Both the position numbers and the translations under genes were made by a program. 64,000 bases of DNA, from NCBI RefSeq assembly GCF_934295145.1, contig NZ_CAKRAS010000008.1, positions 6,480 through 70,479 on the forward strand, read 5' to 3'. Shown here piece by piece: positions 54,727 to 62,679 of the stretch; within the stretch, counting starts at the first letter, position 1, and every line of letters begins with the position of its first letter. Under the pieces are notes generated by a model that saw nothing but the letters and a program-made list of their open reading frames with translations, ran no database searches and was not told the origin of the DNA. This DNA comes from an uncultured Eubacterium sp. GTDB taxonomy: Bacteria > Bacillota > Clostridia > Lachnospirales > Lachnospiraceae.

Positions 54727-55269
54727 CTAGCGTATGCAGTATTTTCCGTAATATGCCATGATCGCGGCAGCAGTTTTAGAATCCTGAATCTTCTGTGACA
54801 AAACCATATCCTTTAACTCCTCAATGGTATATCTCTCCACTTCGACAAATTCATCTTCATCCAGATGCTGCTGTGTCTTTGTCAGATCTGTGGCCAGATA
54901 TACATCAATCGTCTCATTACAGAAAGCCACTGTAGTAGACACGGTGATCAAAAGCTCCAGATTCGCAGCTTTATATCCGGTTTCCTCTTCCAGTTCACGG
55001 GCAGCGCAGACAGAAGTTGCTTCCTCCACACTGTCTCTGGAACCAGCCGGAATTTCCAATGTCTCGCGGTTCAATGCATTCCGGTACTGACGCACCATGA
55101 GAATTTTTCCATCCTCCGTCACCGGAAGTACCGCTGCAGCCCCTTTGCGATGTGCAATGTAATCCCAGTGCGCGATTTTTCCTGTCGGAGACTGCATGAC
55201 GTCGTCATACACATCCACAATGGCACCTTTATATTTTAAAACACGATCAATTCGCTTCATTTCTTCCAT
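54727..55269 (-). CDS. nudF: ADP-ribose pyrophosphatase (Nudix hydrolase)
   Basis: It hydrolyses ADP-ribose to AMP and ribose 5-phosphate. It has 180 residues. The Nudix box lies around residues 80-102 (AGSRDSVEEAT ... ARELEEETGY), preceded by VLPVTEDGKILMVRQYR as in ADP-ribose-active members. AGGAGGAG precedes the ATG at 55269. It heads a two-gene unit with the spoIIM-like gene. Confidence 0.93.
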   Translation of the reverse strand: MEEMKRIDRVLKYKGAIVDVYDDVMQSPTGKIAHWDYIAHRKGAAAVLPVTEDGKILMVRQYRNALNRETLEIPAGSRDSVEEATSVCAARELEEETGYKAANLELLITVSTTVAFCNETIDVYLATDLTKTQQHLDEDEFVEVERYTIEELKDMVLSQKIQDSKTAAAIMAYYGKYCIR

Positions 55270-55306
55270 CCTGCACTCCTCCTGCTCTCATTCCATATCT
55301 GATGTG

Positions 55307-55351
55307 CAGTGATTCTGAGAAGAATATGTCAGCTACGCTGACTAGAATCAC
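55307..55351. repeat. Structured intergenic element sharing a 20-base motif with 62647
   Basis: GTGATTCT (55309-55316) pairs with AGAATCAC (55344-55351), enclosing a perfect GTCAGC-TAC-GCTGAC hairpin (55328-55342). Bases 55307-55326 recur exactly as the reverse complement at 62647-62666, also next to a hairpin. It lies in the 150-base gap between nudF and queF. Confidence 0.7.
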
Positions 55352-55419
55352 GCACCAAGTCTCACATGCGTTCGACTTGAATTATCCTTCGAATCCTGTT
55401 CCAACAGATGTCCTGTTTT

Positions 55420-55917
55420 CTATCGGTTATCTATTTTTTCCGGATACAGGTCATGATTTGCCATACGGTTCCATGCCACATCTTCCCATTTTGTGCCCGG
55501 TTTCCCATAGTTACAGTACGGGTCAATGGAAATACCGCCTCTCGGAGTAAATTTTCCCCACACCTCAATGTATTTTGGATCCATCAATTTAATCAGGTCT
55601 TTCATGATCACATTCACGCAATCCTCATGAAAATCGCCATGATTGCGAAAACTGAACAAATACAGTTTCAGGGATTTACTCTCCACCATACGCTCTCCCG
55701 GCACATAGGAAATTGTGATGGTTGCAAAATCCGGCTGACCTGTGATCGGGCACAGACTGGTAAATTCCGGGCAGTTAAATTTTACAAAATAGTCATTCCC
55801 CGGATGTTTGTTTATAAATGTTTCCAATACTTCCGGTGCATAATCATCCGGATAACGTACATTCTGATTTCCAAGCAGGGATACACCTGCAGTTTCTTCT
55901 TTGCTTCTTCCTGTCAT
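55420..55917 (-). CDS. queF: NADPH-dependent 7-cyano-7-deazaguanine reductase
   Basis: It reduces preQ0 to preQ1, the last step before tRNA insertion of the queuosine precursor. It has 165 residues, the short single-domain form. The catalytic Cys is in FTSLCPITGQPD, and the family motif ESKSLKLY is followed by SFRNHGDFHED. It is the last gene of the que operon. Confidence 0.97.
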   Translation of the reverse strand: MTGRSKEETAGVSLLGNQNVRYPDDYAPEVLETFINKHPGNDYFVKFNCPEFTSLCPITGQPDFATITISYVPGERMVESKSLKLYLFSFRNHGDFHEDCVNVIMKDLIKLMDPKYIEVWGKFTPRGGISIDPYCNYGKPGTKWEDVAWNRMANHDLYPEKIDNR

Positions 55918-55980
55918 CTCATTACCTCACTGAGTTATTCGAATTTGCACAATGTATTTCGCACATCTAATATCCGTCAA

Positions 55981-56667
55981 TTAATCTAACGCCGGATCTT
56001 TGACCCCATTTTTTGCAAATGCAGCAGCACGGTCAATACATGTTCCGCATTTACCACATGGTTTGTCGCCGCCCTCATAACAGCTCCAGGTCAGTTCATA
56101 CGGAACCTTCAATTCCAGACCTTTTTTTACCACATCAGCCTTTGTCCAGTTGACAAACGGAGCTTCGATGGTAATCTGATTTCCGCTTCCAAGATAAATG
56201 GCCTCTTTCATGGCCTGATTAAATGCATCAGAACAGTCCGGATAGGCGCTTCCAGCTGCGTCATCACTGTGCGCTCCATAGTAGATCACGTTGCAGTCTT
56301 TGGATAATGCAATACTTGCCGCAGAAGATAAAAATAACCCGTTTCGGAACGGCACATAAGTAGAAACCGGTTTTCCGTCTGTCTTTGTCAGCTGCTCAGC
56401 ATATGCTTCCTCCGGAATTTCTTCGGTGGAATGGCTAAGCAGAGAACAGTTGCTGTACTGGAAGATTGCGCCCAGATCCAGATATAAATGTTCTACACCA
56501 TAATACTCTGCGATTTTTCTGGAAGCCTCGATTTCCTTCTCATGCTTCTGTCCGTAAGATACAGACAGTGCAATCACATTTTCTTTTCCGTATTTATCAA
56601 TTGCAAGTCCAAGGCAGGTTGTAGAATCCACGCCGCCACTGAACAATACCAGTGCTTTTTCTGCCAT
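55981..56667 (-). CDS. queC: 7-cyano-7-deazaguanine synthase
   Basis: It converts 7-carboxy-7-deazaguanine to preQ0 with ATP and ammonia. It has 228 residues: PP-loop LFSGGVDSTT (about 8-17) and the C-terminal zinc site of four Cys (SCYEGG..PCGKCGTC). It lies between folE and queF. Confidence 0.97.
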   Translation of the reverse strand: MAEKALVLFSGGVDSTTCLGLAIDKYGKENVIALSVSYGQKHEKEIEASRKIAEYYGVEHLYLDLGAIFQYSNCSLLSHSTEEIPEEAYAEQLTKTDGKPVSTYVPFRNGLFLSSAASIALSKDCNVIYYGAHSDDAAGSAYPDCSDAFNQAMKEAIYLGSGNQITIEAPFVNWTKADVVKKGLELKVPYELTWSCYEGGDKPCGKCGTCIDRAAAFAKNGVKDPALD

Positions 56668-56690
56668 TTTTCATTCTCCTTCTATTACTA

Positions 56691-57269
56691 CTATCGATTT
56701 AAACGCATCTGCAGCAGCATATCTGTCTGGAAGCGTCCACGCAGTGTTGTCGTATAAGTTTTTGCATCTGTCTTTTTAATTCCACGAGCTGTCATACAGC
56801 TGTGGCATCCCTCGATCAGAACAGCCACATCCTCAGAACCGGTGATCTCCTGCATGATTTCTGCGATATCGGTTCCGATACGCTCCTGCAGCTGTAGACG
56901 TTTGGAAACCATGTCCGCAATACGTGCAATCTTGCTCAGGCCAATAACTTTTCCGTTTGGCACATAAGCTACGGTCACTTTCATATCGTACATCAGCGCC
57001 ATATGATGCTCGCAGTAACTGAAGATATCAATGTCTTTTACAATGACAAAATCGCTGTTATCTGAAGAGAATGTCAGATCTTCTTCAAAAGTTTTGTCAA
57101 ACATCTGTGCAATCTCATGATTGGTATAATTCATACCTTCAAATACTTCCTCATACATCCGTGCCACGCGATCCGGTGTATCCTTTAACCCTTCTCTGTC
57201 CGGATCATCTCCCAGAGCGATCAGAAGTCCACGCACATGCTCACGCACTGCATCTTTATCTATAGCCAT
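56691..57269 (-). CDS. folE: GTP cyclohydrolase I
   Basis: It converts GTP to 7,8-dihydroneopterin triphosphate, the first step shared by folate and queuosine synthesis. It has 192 residues with DRVARMYEE, the zinc residues in SYCEHHMA and GCHSCMTARG. Its place between queE and queC indicates a role in queuosine precursor synthesis. Confidence 0.97.
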   Translation of the reverse strand: MAIDKDAVREHVRGLLIALGDDPDREGLKDTPDRVARMYEEVFEGMNYTNHEIAQMFDKTFEEDLTFSSDNSDFVIVKDIDIFSYCEHHMALMYDMKVTVAYVPNGKVIGLSKIARIADMVSKRLQLQERIGTDIAEIMQEITGSEDVAVLIEGCHSCMTARGIKKTDAKTYTTTLRGRFQTDMLLQMRLNR

Positions 57270-57286
57270 CTTTCATCCTCTCTTTC

Positions 57287-57955
57287 TTATACGCCACGCA
57301 TTTCGCTGTCCCAGATGATCTTGTGCATCTGCAGCTGCATGTTGACATCATTCATGCGGTTATCCTTCATAAAGTTTACAATATCTTCCAGTACGATCTG
57401 TCCGTAAACCGGGCTTAAGTACACATGACATTTCTCTGTCAGATCATAGGTACGGATCACATCCCGCGCACGGCAAAGATCCGTGTAATCTTTTACTACA
57501 AATTTAACGGTATCCTGCTGGCGCAAAACTGAAAAATTTTCATCCAGCATATGTGCTTCCATTCCGCTTCCTGGAAGTTTATAGTCCATTGTAAATGACG
57601 GTCCGTTCGGAATCTCGGCAAATGTTTTCAGATCCACACTGCCATTGGTCTCGATCTCCACACGCAGTCCTTCTTCTTTTGCCAGTGCTTCCAACAATTC
57701 CTGGATATTTTCCTGAAGCAGCGGCTCGCCACCGGTGATCGTCACATTTTTGATTTCCATGCTTCGCAGCAGTTCCACAATCTCCTCTGTGGAAGTCCAG
57801 TGGAACCTCGTATCTTTCTCATTTGCCCATTTTGTATCGCAGTATGTACAATCCAGATTGCAACCCTGCATACGCACAAACACTGCCAGTTGTCCTGCAC
57901 GGGTTCCTTCCCCATTGATACTGCTGAATATTTCAACCACTTTAAAATTTGCCAT
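57287..57955 (-). CDS. queE: 7-carboxy-7-deazaguanine synthase (radical SAM)
   Basis: It rearranges 6-carboxytetrahydropterin to the deazaguanine core. It has 222 residues from the ATG at 57955. The 4Fe-4S cluster motif is CNLDCTYC; GEG near the N-terminus and ITGGEPLLQ follow. An in-frame TTG at 57973 is an alternative start, but a GGAG site lies between it and the ATG, so the ATG is preferred. Confidence 0.96.
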   Translation of the reverse strand: MANFKVVEIFSSINGEGTRAGQLAVFVRMQGCNLDCTYCDTKWANEKDTRFHWTSTEEIVELLRSMEIKNVTITGGEPLLQENIQELLEALAKEEGLRVEIETNGSVDLKTFAEIPNGPSFTMDYKLPGSGMEAHMLDENFSVLRQQDTVKFVVKDYTDLCRARDVIRTYDLTEKCHVYLSPVYGQIVLEDIVNFMKDNRMNDVNMQLQMHKIIWDSEMRGV

Positions 57956-58025
57956 ATTTATTTTCGTCTCCAATTTATACGATTTTCAGATTTCTCGATC
58001 TGTTATCTTTTCCTCTTAAAATCCA

Positions 58026-58457
58026 CTATTTTCTTTCGCTTTCAGAATATACTGCACAGTTGTTCGGCGTCTCATATACCGCCATTTCCATCACTTGATA
58101 ACCCTGTACTGTCATTTTATCATAAAAGAATTTTGCGAAATTTTCTGCAGTCGGTCGAAACGGCACTTCGATCAATCGGAAGTTTTCGTCCTGCAGCGCC
58201 TGAATTGTCAGCGGTTTTAATGTACCACTTTCATAGATCAGGGCATGATCATAAAAATCTGCCAGTTTCTTTAAATCTCTGCGGATATCTCCAAAATCAG
58301 TAATCATTCCACGCAGCTGTCCATCTTCATGCAACTGCTTTGCTCCGGCTTCCATCACGATCCGCCAGCGGTGTCCATGCAGGTTGCTGCATTTTCCATC
58401 ATATCCGGCCAGAAAATGTGCCGAATCAAAACTTTCTTCTGTTCTAATTTTATACAT
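58026..58457 (-). CDS. queD: 6-carboxy-5,6,7,8-tetrahydropterin synthase
   Basis: It converts dihydroneopterin triphosphate to 6-carboxytetrahydropterin. It has 143 residues. Zinc His residues are visible in FDSAHFL and LHGHRW, with the catalytic Cys in GKCSNLHGH. It is the first gene of the que operon, about 270 bases downstream of the promoter at 58732-58760, behind a regulatory leader. Confidence 0.96.
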   Translation of the reverse strand: MYKIRTEESFDSAHFLAGYDGKCSNLHGHRWRIVMEAGAKQLHEDGQLRGMITDFGDIRRDLKKLADFYDHALIYESGTLKPLTIQALQDENFRLIEVPFRPTAENFAKFFYDKMTVQGYQVMEMAVYETPNNCAVYSESERK

Positions 58458-58556
58458 ATCCCTATCCCTTCTCGTCTGTACCGACCATCATCCACGGAAG
58501 CACATCTTACCTCACAAAACCTTTCATCAGATCATTTTCATGAACAAAGCGGAGCG

Positions 58557-58602
58557 TTTTTTGTAATAGGAATATTACGTAGTAATTTCCTATTACAAAA
58601 AA
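58557..58602. repeat. AGGAA-core palindrome in the que leader
   Basis: Arms 58557-58572 and 58587-58602 (16 perfect pairs) enclose an inner ATTAC-GTA-GTAAT hairpin. The arm sequence TGTAATAGGAA differs from the GATAGGAAATT copies, but the design and position (starting inside the U-tract of a leftward terminator) are the same. Confidence 0.7.
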
Positions 58603-58630
58603 GAGCCATGGCATTTTCACACCATGGCTC
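58597..58630 (-). terminator. Intrinsic terminator in the que leader
   Basis: Minus-strand stem GAGCCATGG/CCATGGCTC (nine perfect pairs, 58603-58611 and 58622-58630) followed by six Ts. It stands between the que promoter and queD, so reading into the operon needs antitermination. Confidence 0.85.
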
Positions 58631-58725
58631 GCATAAACACAGATAAAGTTTACCTGATCTAGCCCTGGTTTTATTTTACGACAGGATGGTACAAACGAAC
58701 TGTCTATTCTGTTTTCCAAACACAA
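58631..58725 (-). ncRNA. Candidate preQ1-I riboswitch
   Basis: On the minus strand, P1 GACAG (58700-58704) pairs with CTGTC (58680-58684). Directly after the 5' arm is the conserved-type UUC, then GUUU which can pair as a pseudoknot with AAAC (58668-58671) behind an A-rich tail (GUAAAAUAA). This is the layout of the Bacillus preQ1-I aptamer (stem, UUC, loop, A-rich tail, short H-type pseudoknot). Bases CCAGGGCU (58661-58668), which overlap the pseudoknot strand, can pair with AGCCAUGG of the terminator's 5' arm. Ligand binding should therefore free the terminator and turn the operon off. The downstream genes make preQ1. Confidence 0.7.
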
Positions 58726-58731
58726 CTGATA

Positions 58732-58760
58732 ATTATATCAGCTATACAAAAAATATTCAA
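58732..58760 (-). promoter_or_regulatory. Promoter of the que operon leader
   Basis: Minus-strand TTGAAT (58755-58760), 17 bases, perfect TATAAT (58732-58737), beginning 8 bases after the sseB stop. Transcription should start near 58725. Confidence 0.8.
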
Positions 58761-58767
58761 GTACTTT

Positions 58768-59796
58768 TTACTGCGACTGTGCTTCTTCCCGCTCCTCACG
58801 AACCAGTTCCAGCACTGCGGAAATTTCACTTCCGGTAGGTGGAGCAGTCTGAAGTTCCTCACGTTTTCCGTCAGCATCCACACCGCAAAGAACGTTGTCT
58901 TCATTCGGCATTCCCTGCTCAATGGTAAAATAACGCATTTCGTTATTTTGCGGATTCCACACAATGTACATGGAATGTGCCATCTGCGGTGCCATATTCT
59001 GCTTTGGAAGTTCAATACTTGCCACACAGGTTGTATCATCGATATTCAGAATCATTACATCGAAATCTTTTTCAGAGTACGGGCATGGAAGCTTGTCACC
59101 ATATGGCTGACGGTACAGTGTTGCCATAAATCTGCCCTGCTGCTCTTCCAGTTTCTTCATAAATTCTGCATTTTCTTTGTATGCAGCACGCGGGATAATT
59201 CCCCATTCACAGGTTCTGCGGGCATACATTTCAAACTGTGTACGGCTCATCTTGAATTCTTTCACCTGCGGTTTGCCCTGTGGTGCAGTTCCCTGTCCCT
59301 GCTGCGGCTGTGCAGCTGCCTGTGCCTGCGCTGCTTTAACTTTCTTCATCGCATCAATAAATTGCGGATGCAGGATCATTTTATCGGTGTCCGGATTTAC
59401 GATGATACCTTTCAGATCCAGCTGCGGTGCAGAACCGATGCGCAGCAGTTCATCAATGGTCACATTCAGGATCGCCGGATATTTTGTATTTTCTTTCATC
59501 TGTGATCTGGATGTGTAAGCCGGTGCAAAATGCTCCCCTTTCTGATTCTGAACAATGATTGGAAGCATACGCGGTGCAGATTTCACATTGATCTTCTCGC
59601 CACGTTTTGCTTTCTCGATTACCTGTTTTTTGATCTCTGGCGGGAAATCTGCAGGAACCAGAAATCTCGCATCTTTCATCGCCTGCATCAGTTTCGCCAT
59701 ATTTTCATTTGTTTTTTCGCCCAGAAATGTCTTCATTGCTGTCTCAACAGCCTCGTTTGTAAATTCCGCTGCGACTGTTTTTTTCTCATTTTCCAT
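58768..59796 (-). CDS. SseB-family protein
   Basis: A 342-residue soluble protein. Residues 10-150 match the SseB N-terminal domain (AMKDARFLVPADFP, then APRMLPIIVQNQKGEHFAPAYTS, and a GIIVNPDTD stretch). A Gln/Ala-rich linker (about 155-180) and a second, less conserved domain follow. E. coli SseB was named for serine sensitivity; its biochemical role is unknown. It is the last gene of the xth-lepB operon; its stop is followed at once by the que promoter. Confidence 0.85.
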   Translation of the reverse strand: MENEKKTVAAEFTNEAVETAMKTFLGEKTNENMAKLMQAMKDARFLVPADFPPEIKKQVIEKAKRGEKINVKSAPRMLPIIVQNQKGEHFAPAYTSRSQMKENTKYPAILNVTIDELLRIGSAPQLDLKGIIVNPDTDKMILHPQFIDAMKKVKAAQAQAAAQPQQGQGTAPQGKPQVKEFKMSRTQFEMYARRTCEWGIIPRAAYKENAEFMKKLEEQQGRFMATLYRQPYGDKLPCPYSEKDFDVMILNIDDTTCVASIELPKQNMAPQMAHSMYIVWNPQNNEMRYFTIEQGMPNEDNVLCGVDADGKREELQTAPPTGSEISAVLELVREEREEAQSQ

Positions 59797-59809
59797 TGTT
59801 TCTACCCTC

Positions 59810-60274
59810 TCAACTCTCCATCATCCCACAGATCATAAACTGGTTCAAATTGTAATCTTTGCTGTTTTCCCGGATTCGAATGATATTCTCTCCGACAAAC
59901 ATGATCTTTGCCCGAAAAAATCCAGGACTTGCCTCAAACAACCGTGTCTGATGAACGTGAATATCACAGCGTTTGTCAAGGAACCAGGTGAAAGGATTCA
60001 CACTGTCATCCCATTCCTGAACGATCAATTCCTGTTCCTTTTTCAGTTTTCGCTCATTCATTTTAATTTCCACAATATGTTTGACATAGGCTTTCGCCAC
60101 CAATCCCCTTTTATCCCGGAACTGGAACAAAATATAATCTTTTCCGGAGGAAATGATTCCTACCCGGGCATATCCCACATCTTGTCCAACCAGTGTGATC
60201 GTACACCATTTTCCATGCATGGATGTGCAGTCAAAATATTTTCCGGGTTCACGCACAAGCTTATTCGCCGCCAT
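59810..60274 (-). CDS. Conserved-looking protein of unknown function
   Basis: A 154-residue protein without signal or membrane segments. It is rich in beta-strand patterns and aromatic residues (VGYARVGIISSGKDYILFQF, then NPFTWFLDKRCDIHVHQTRLF). I do not recognise the family. It sits 13 bases upstream of the SseB-like gene and 42 bases after the S1-domain gene, and is likely co-transcribed and perhaps functionally tied to one of them. A good AGGAGG-type site precedes the ATG. Confidence 0.8.
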   Translation of the reverse strand: MAANKLVREPGKYFDCTSMHGKWCTITLVGQDVGYARVGIISSGKDYILFQFRDKRGLVAKAYVKHIVEIKMNERKLKKEQELIVQEWDDSVNPFTWFLDKRCDIHVHQTRLFEASPGFFRAKIMFVGENIIRIRENSKDYNLNQFMICGMMES

Positions 60275-60315
60275 GAGTAACCTCCTGTTTCTTTCAAAAG
60301 ACTTCTTCCTATTTA

Positions 60316-61011
60316 TTAAAACTTAAAGTTTTTCAGCAGATCTCCCATGGAAGTTCCGATTTCTTCAGCCTCCGGAATCTCTACCTTTACTTCTTCCTCT
60401 TCCTGTTTTTCCTGAAGCAGGGCTTTCATGCTCAGGCTGATCTTGCCATCTTTATTTCCAATGACTTTGACCTGAACTTCCTGTCCTTCTTTCAGAACTA
60501 CGGAAGGATGTTTGATACGGTCCAGGGAAATCTGGGAAATGTGTACCAGTCCGGTTACGCCATCGCCAAGATCAACAAATGCGCCATAATCTTTGATTGT
60601 CTCAACTTTTCCAGTTAAAACATCGCCTTCTTTGATTTCTGCTACTTTTAATTTTTTCTCCGCATCACGGGCCTCTTTCAAAATTTCTCTTGCAGATAAT
60701 ACAAGTTTGTCATTTTCTGCATCTGCAGTAATGATGCGAACCTGCAGTTCTCTGCCAAGCCATGGATTCAGATCATCCACATGGCTTAAACTCAGTCTGG
60801 AAGCCGGGATAAATCCACGGATTCCCTCAACCAATGCGATCACACCTTTGTTTACAATACCGGAAACAGTAACAGTCAATGTCTCCTGATTTTCATATAA
60901 TTCTTTGATTTTCTCCCATGCAAGCAAAGTATCGGTATCTTTCTCTCCATCACCCATTACTTTGTAGGATTCTTCCAGTTCTTTTTCAAAGTCTTTCATT
61001 GATTCTGTCAT
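60316..61011 (-). CDS. S1 RNA-binding domain protein
   Basis: A 231-residue protein with an acidic helical N-terminus (about 1-40) and two S1 domains (about 45-115 and 130-200). The second is the better match (GKVETIKDYGAFVDLGDGVTGLVHISQIS). A Glu-rich segment and a short GTSMGDLLKNFKF end follow. It resembles short S1-like proteins of Clostridia sometimes labelled ribosomal protein S1. The ATG at 61011 has AAGGA upstream; the TTG-led extension to 61044 is not preferred. Confidence 0.88.
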   Translation of the reverse strand: MTESMKDFEKELEESYKVMGDGEKDTDTLLAWEKIKELYENQETLTVTVSGIVNKGVIALVEGIRGFIPASRLSLSHVDDLNPWLGRELQVRIITADAENDKLVLSAREILKEARDAEKKLKVAEIKEGDVLTGKVETIKDYGAFVDLGDGVTGLVHISQISLDRIKHPSVVLKEGQEVQVKVIGNKDGKISLSMKALLQEKQEEEEVKVEIPEAEEIGTSMGDLLKNFKF

Positions 61012-61047
61012 TTTTTCATTCCTTTCCGCAACATATGCTGTCAATTT

Positions 61048-61674
61048 CTATTTCAAAATTGCAAATTTCGAAAAATATTTAAAAATTGCTTTTCCCTTGA
61101 TTTTATCTTTTCTGACATAACTGTACTGCTCAGCCTCCTCCGGGGTCGATGCAACACCGGACTTAAGAGCCTCTCCAGCCCACAAACGGCCATCCAATGA
61201 ATCATTTCGGTTATCACCCATCACAAAGTAACAGCCCTCTGGAACCACAAAGGTATAACCATCATTTTCCCAGGTCCACTCCTCTTTCAGATAATCTTCC
61301 TGCAGCGGTTCATCAGATCCGTCAATGTAAACATGTCCGTCACGGATCTCTACCGTCTCACCCGGAAGTCCGATCACACGTTTGATGTATATTTGTTTTT
61401 CATCCACCGGATACTCAAACAGGATGATATCACCACGCTGCGGCTCGTCAAACCAGTAAGCAAACCGGAATCCGATCAGCCGGTCATGTGTCATAATTGT
61501 ATTTTCCATGGAACCAGAAGGAACTTTCGCATTAATGATAATAAACTGTGTCAGCACAAATACAACAATGATCACAATTGCAAACATCCGTACCCAGCTG
61601 AATACCTCTTTTCTCGCGGTACGCCTCTTCTCATCTTCCATCTTTCTTCGCTCTGTCTGTCGTTCTTTCTGCAT
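61048..61674 (-). CDS. lepB: Signal peptidase I
   Basis: A membrane-anchored Ser-Lys peptidase that removes Sec signal peptides. It has 208 residues: basic N-terminus, one membrane helix (about 30-48), catalytic Ser in PSGSMENTI, catalytic Lys in IKRVIGLPGE, and the GDNRNDSLDGR motif. An internal ATG at 61641 is an alternative start. It follows xth by 9 bases. Confidence 0.95.
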   Translation of the reverse strand: MQKERQTERRKMEDEKRRTARKEVFSWVRMFAIVIIVVFVLTQFIIINAKVPSGSMENTIMTHDRLIGFRFAYWFDEPQRGDIILFEYPVDEKQIYIKRVIGLPGETVEIRDGHVYIDGSDEPLQEDYLKEEWTWENDGYTFVVPEGCYFVMGDNRNDSLDGRLWAGEALKSGVASTPEEAEQYSYVRKDKIKGKAIFKYFSKFAILK

Positions 61675-61683
61675 CTGCCATCC

Positions 61684-62445
61684 CTACCATTCCATATTAA
61701 TATCCAGTTCTACCGGGCAGTGATCCGATCCAAGTACTTCTGTATGAATCTTCGCGTCCTGCAGTACTTCTCTCAACGCCCCTGACGTCACAAAATAATC
61801 AATTCTCCATCCGGCATTCTTCTCCCGAGCTTTAAACCGGTATGACCACCAAGAATAAATTCCCGTCTTCTCCGGATAAAAATAACGAAACGTATCAATC
61901 ATTCCATTGGCAAGAACCGTTGAAAACTTCTCACGCTCTTCATCCGTAAATCCTGCATTTTTACGGTTTGTCTTTGGATTTTTCAGATCGATCTCCTGAT
62001 GCGCCACATTCAGATCTCCTGCATAAATCACCGGTTTCGTCTCCTCCAGGAATTTGATATAAGCAAGGAAATCATCCTCCCATTTCATACGATAATCCAG
62101 ACGCGCCAGTTCACTCTGGGAATTCGGTGTATATACGGTCACAAAGAAAAATTTCTCGTACTCCAACGTGATCACACGGCCTTCATGGTCATGCTCCTCA
62201 ACCCCAATTCCATAACGGACAGACAACGGTGTTTTTTTCGTAAATACTGCCGTTCCGGAATATCCTTTTTTCTCCGCATAGTTCCAATACTGCTCATACC
62301 CCTCCAGATCAAGCTGAATCTGCCCTTCTTGGAGCTTTGTCTCCTGCACACAAAAAATATCTGCGTCTACCTCATGAAAGAAATCAAGAAACCCTTTCTG
62401 TACACAGGCGCGCAAACCATTTACATTCCATGAAATTAACTTCAT
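61684..62445 (-). CDS. xth: Exodeoxyribonuclease III (AP endonuclease)
   Basis: It repairs abasic sites in DNA. It has 253 residues with SWNVNGLRA, FCVQETKLQ, the catalytic DLNVAH, and a C-terminal GSDHCPVELD. The start at 62445 has AAGGAAG 6 bases upstream; the open frame continues to 62472 without a better site. It is the first gene of the xth-lepB-S1-unknown-sseB unit. Confidence 0.96.
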   Translation of the reverse strand: MKLISWNVNGLRACVQKGFLDFFHEVDADIFCVQETKLQEGQIQLDLEGYEQYWNYAEKKGYSGTAVFTKKTPLSVRYGIGVEEHDHEGRVITLEYEKFFFVTVYTPNSQSELARLDYRMKWEDDFLAYIKFLEETKPVIYAGDLNVAHQEIDLKNPKTNRKNAGFTDEEREKFSTVLANGMIDTFRYFYPEKTGIYSWWSYRFKAREKNAGWRIDYFVTSGALREVLQDAKIHTEVLGSDHCPVELDINMEW

Positions 62446-62578
62446 CTTAAACTTCCTTTTATTTCTTCGCAAGCACAGGCATATTTATCGTTCATAAAAA
62501 TCCTGGCAAAAATGCTTGTTTTTCTATCTTATTTTTCTTTCCGAAACCTCATATTTCCAAACGGTTTCATACTTTTTT

Positions 62579-62607
62579 AGTATATCATATTCAACAGCAG
62601 ACAGCAA
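62579..62607 (-). promoter_or_regulatory. Promoter of the xth-lepB operon
   Basis: Minus-strand TTGCTG (62602-62607), 17 bases, TATACT (62579-62584). It gives a leader of about 125 bases with a GAAACC/GGTTTC hairpin. Confidence 0.55.
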
Positions 62608-62622
62608 GCCAACATTTTATAT

Positions 62623-62666
62623 CAGATGTGGAGCAACATCTGTAATTATTCTTCTCAGAATCACTG
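62623..62666. repeat. Hairpin plus 20-base motif shared with 55307
   Basis: A CAGATGT-GGAGCA-ACATCTG hairpin (62623-62642), then, four bases later, TATTCTTCTCAGAATCACTG (62647-62666), the exact reverse complement of 55307-55326. It lies just after the stop of the double acetyltransferase gene. Confidence 0.7.
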
Positions 62667-62679
62667 TACTCTACACTTT

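Noticed and set aside
58507..58725. 72-codon minus-strand frame in the que leader
   Set aside because: It runs straight through the riboswitch candidate, terminator and palindrome, starts with a non-ATG codon and has no ribosome site.
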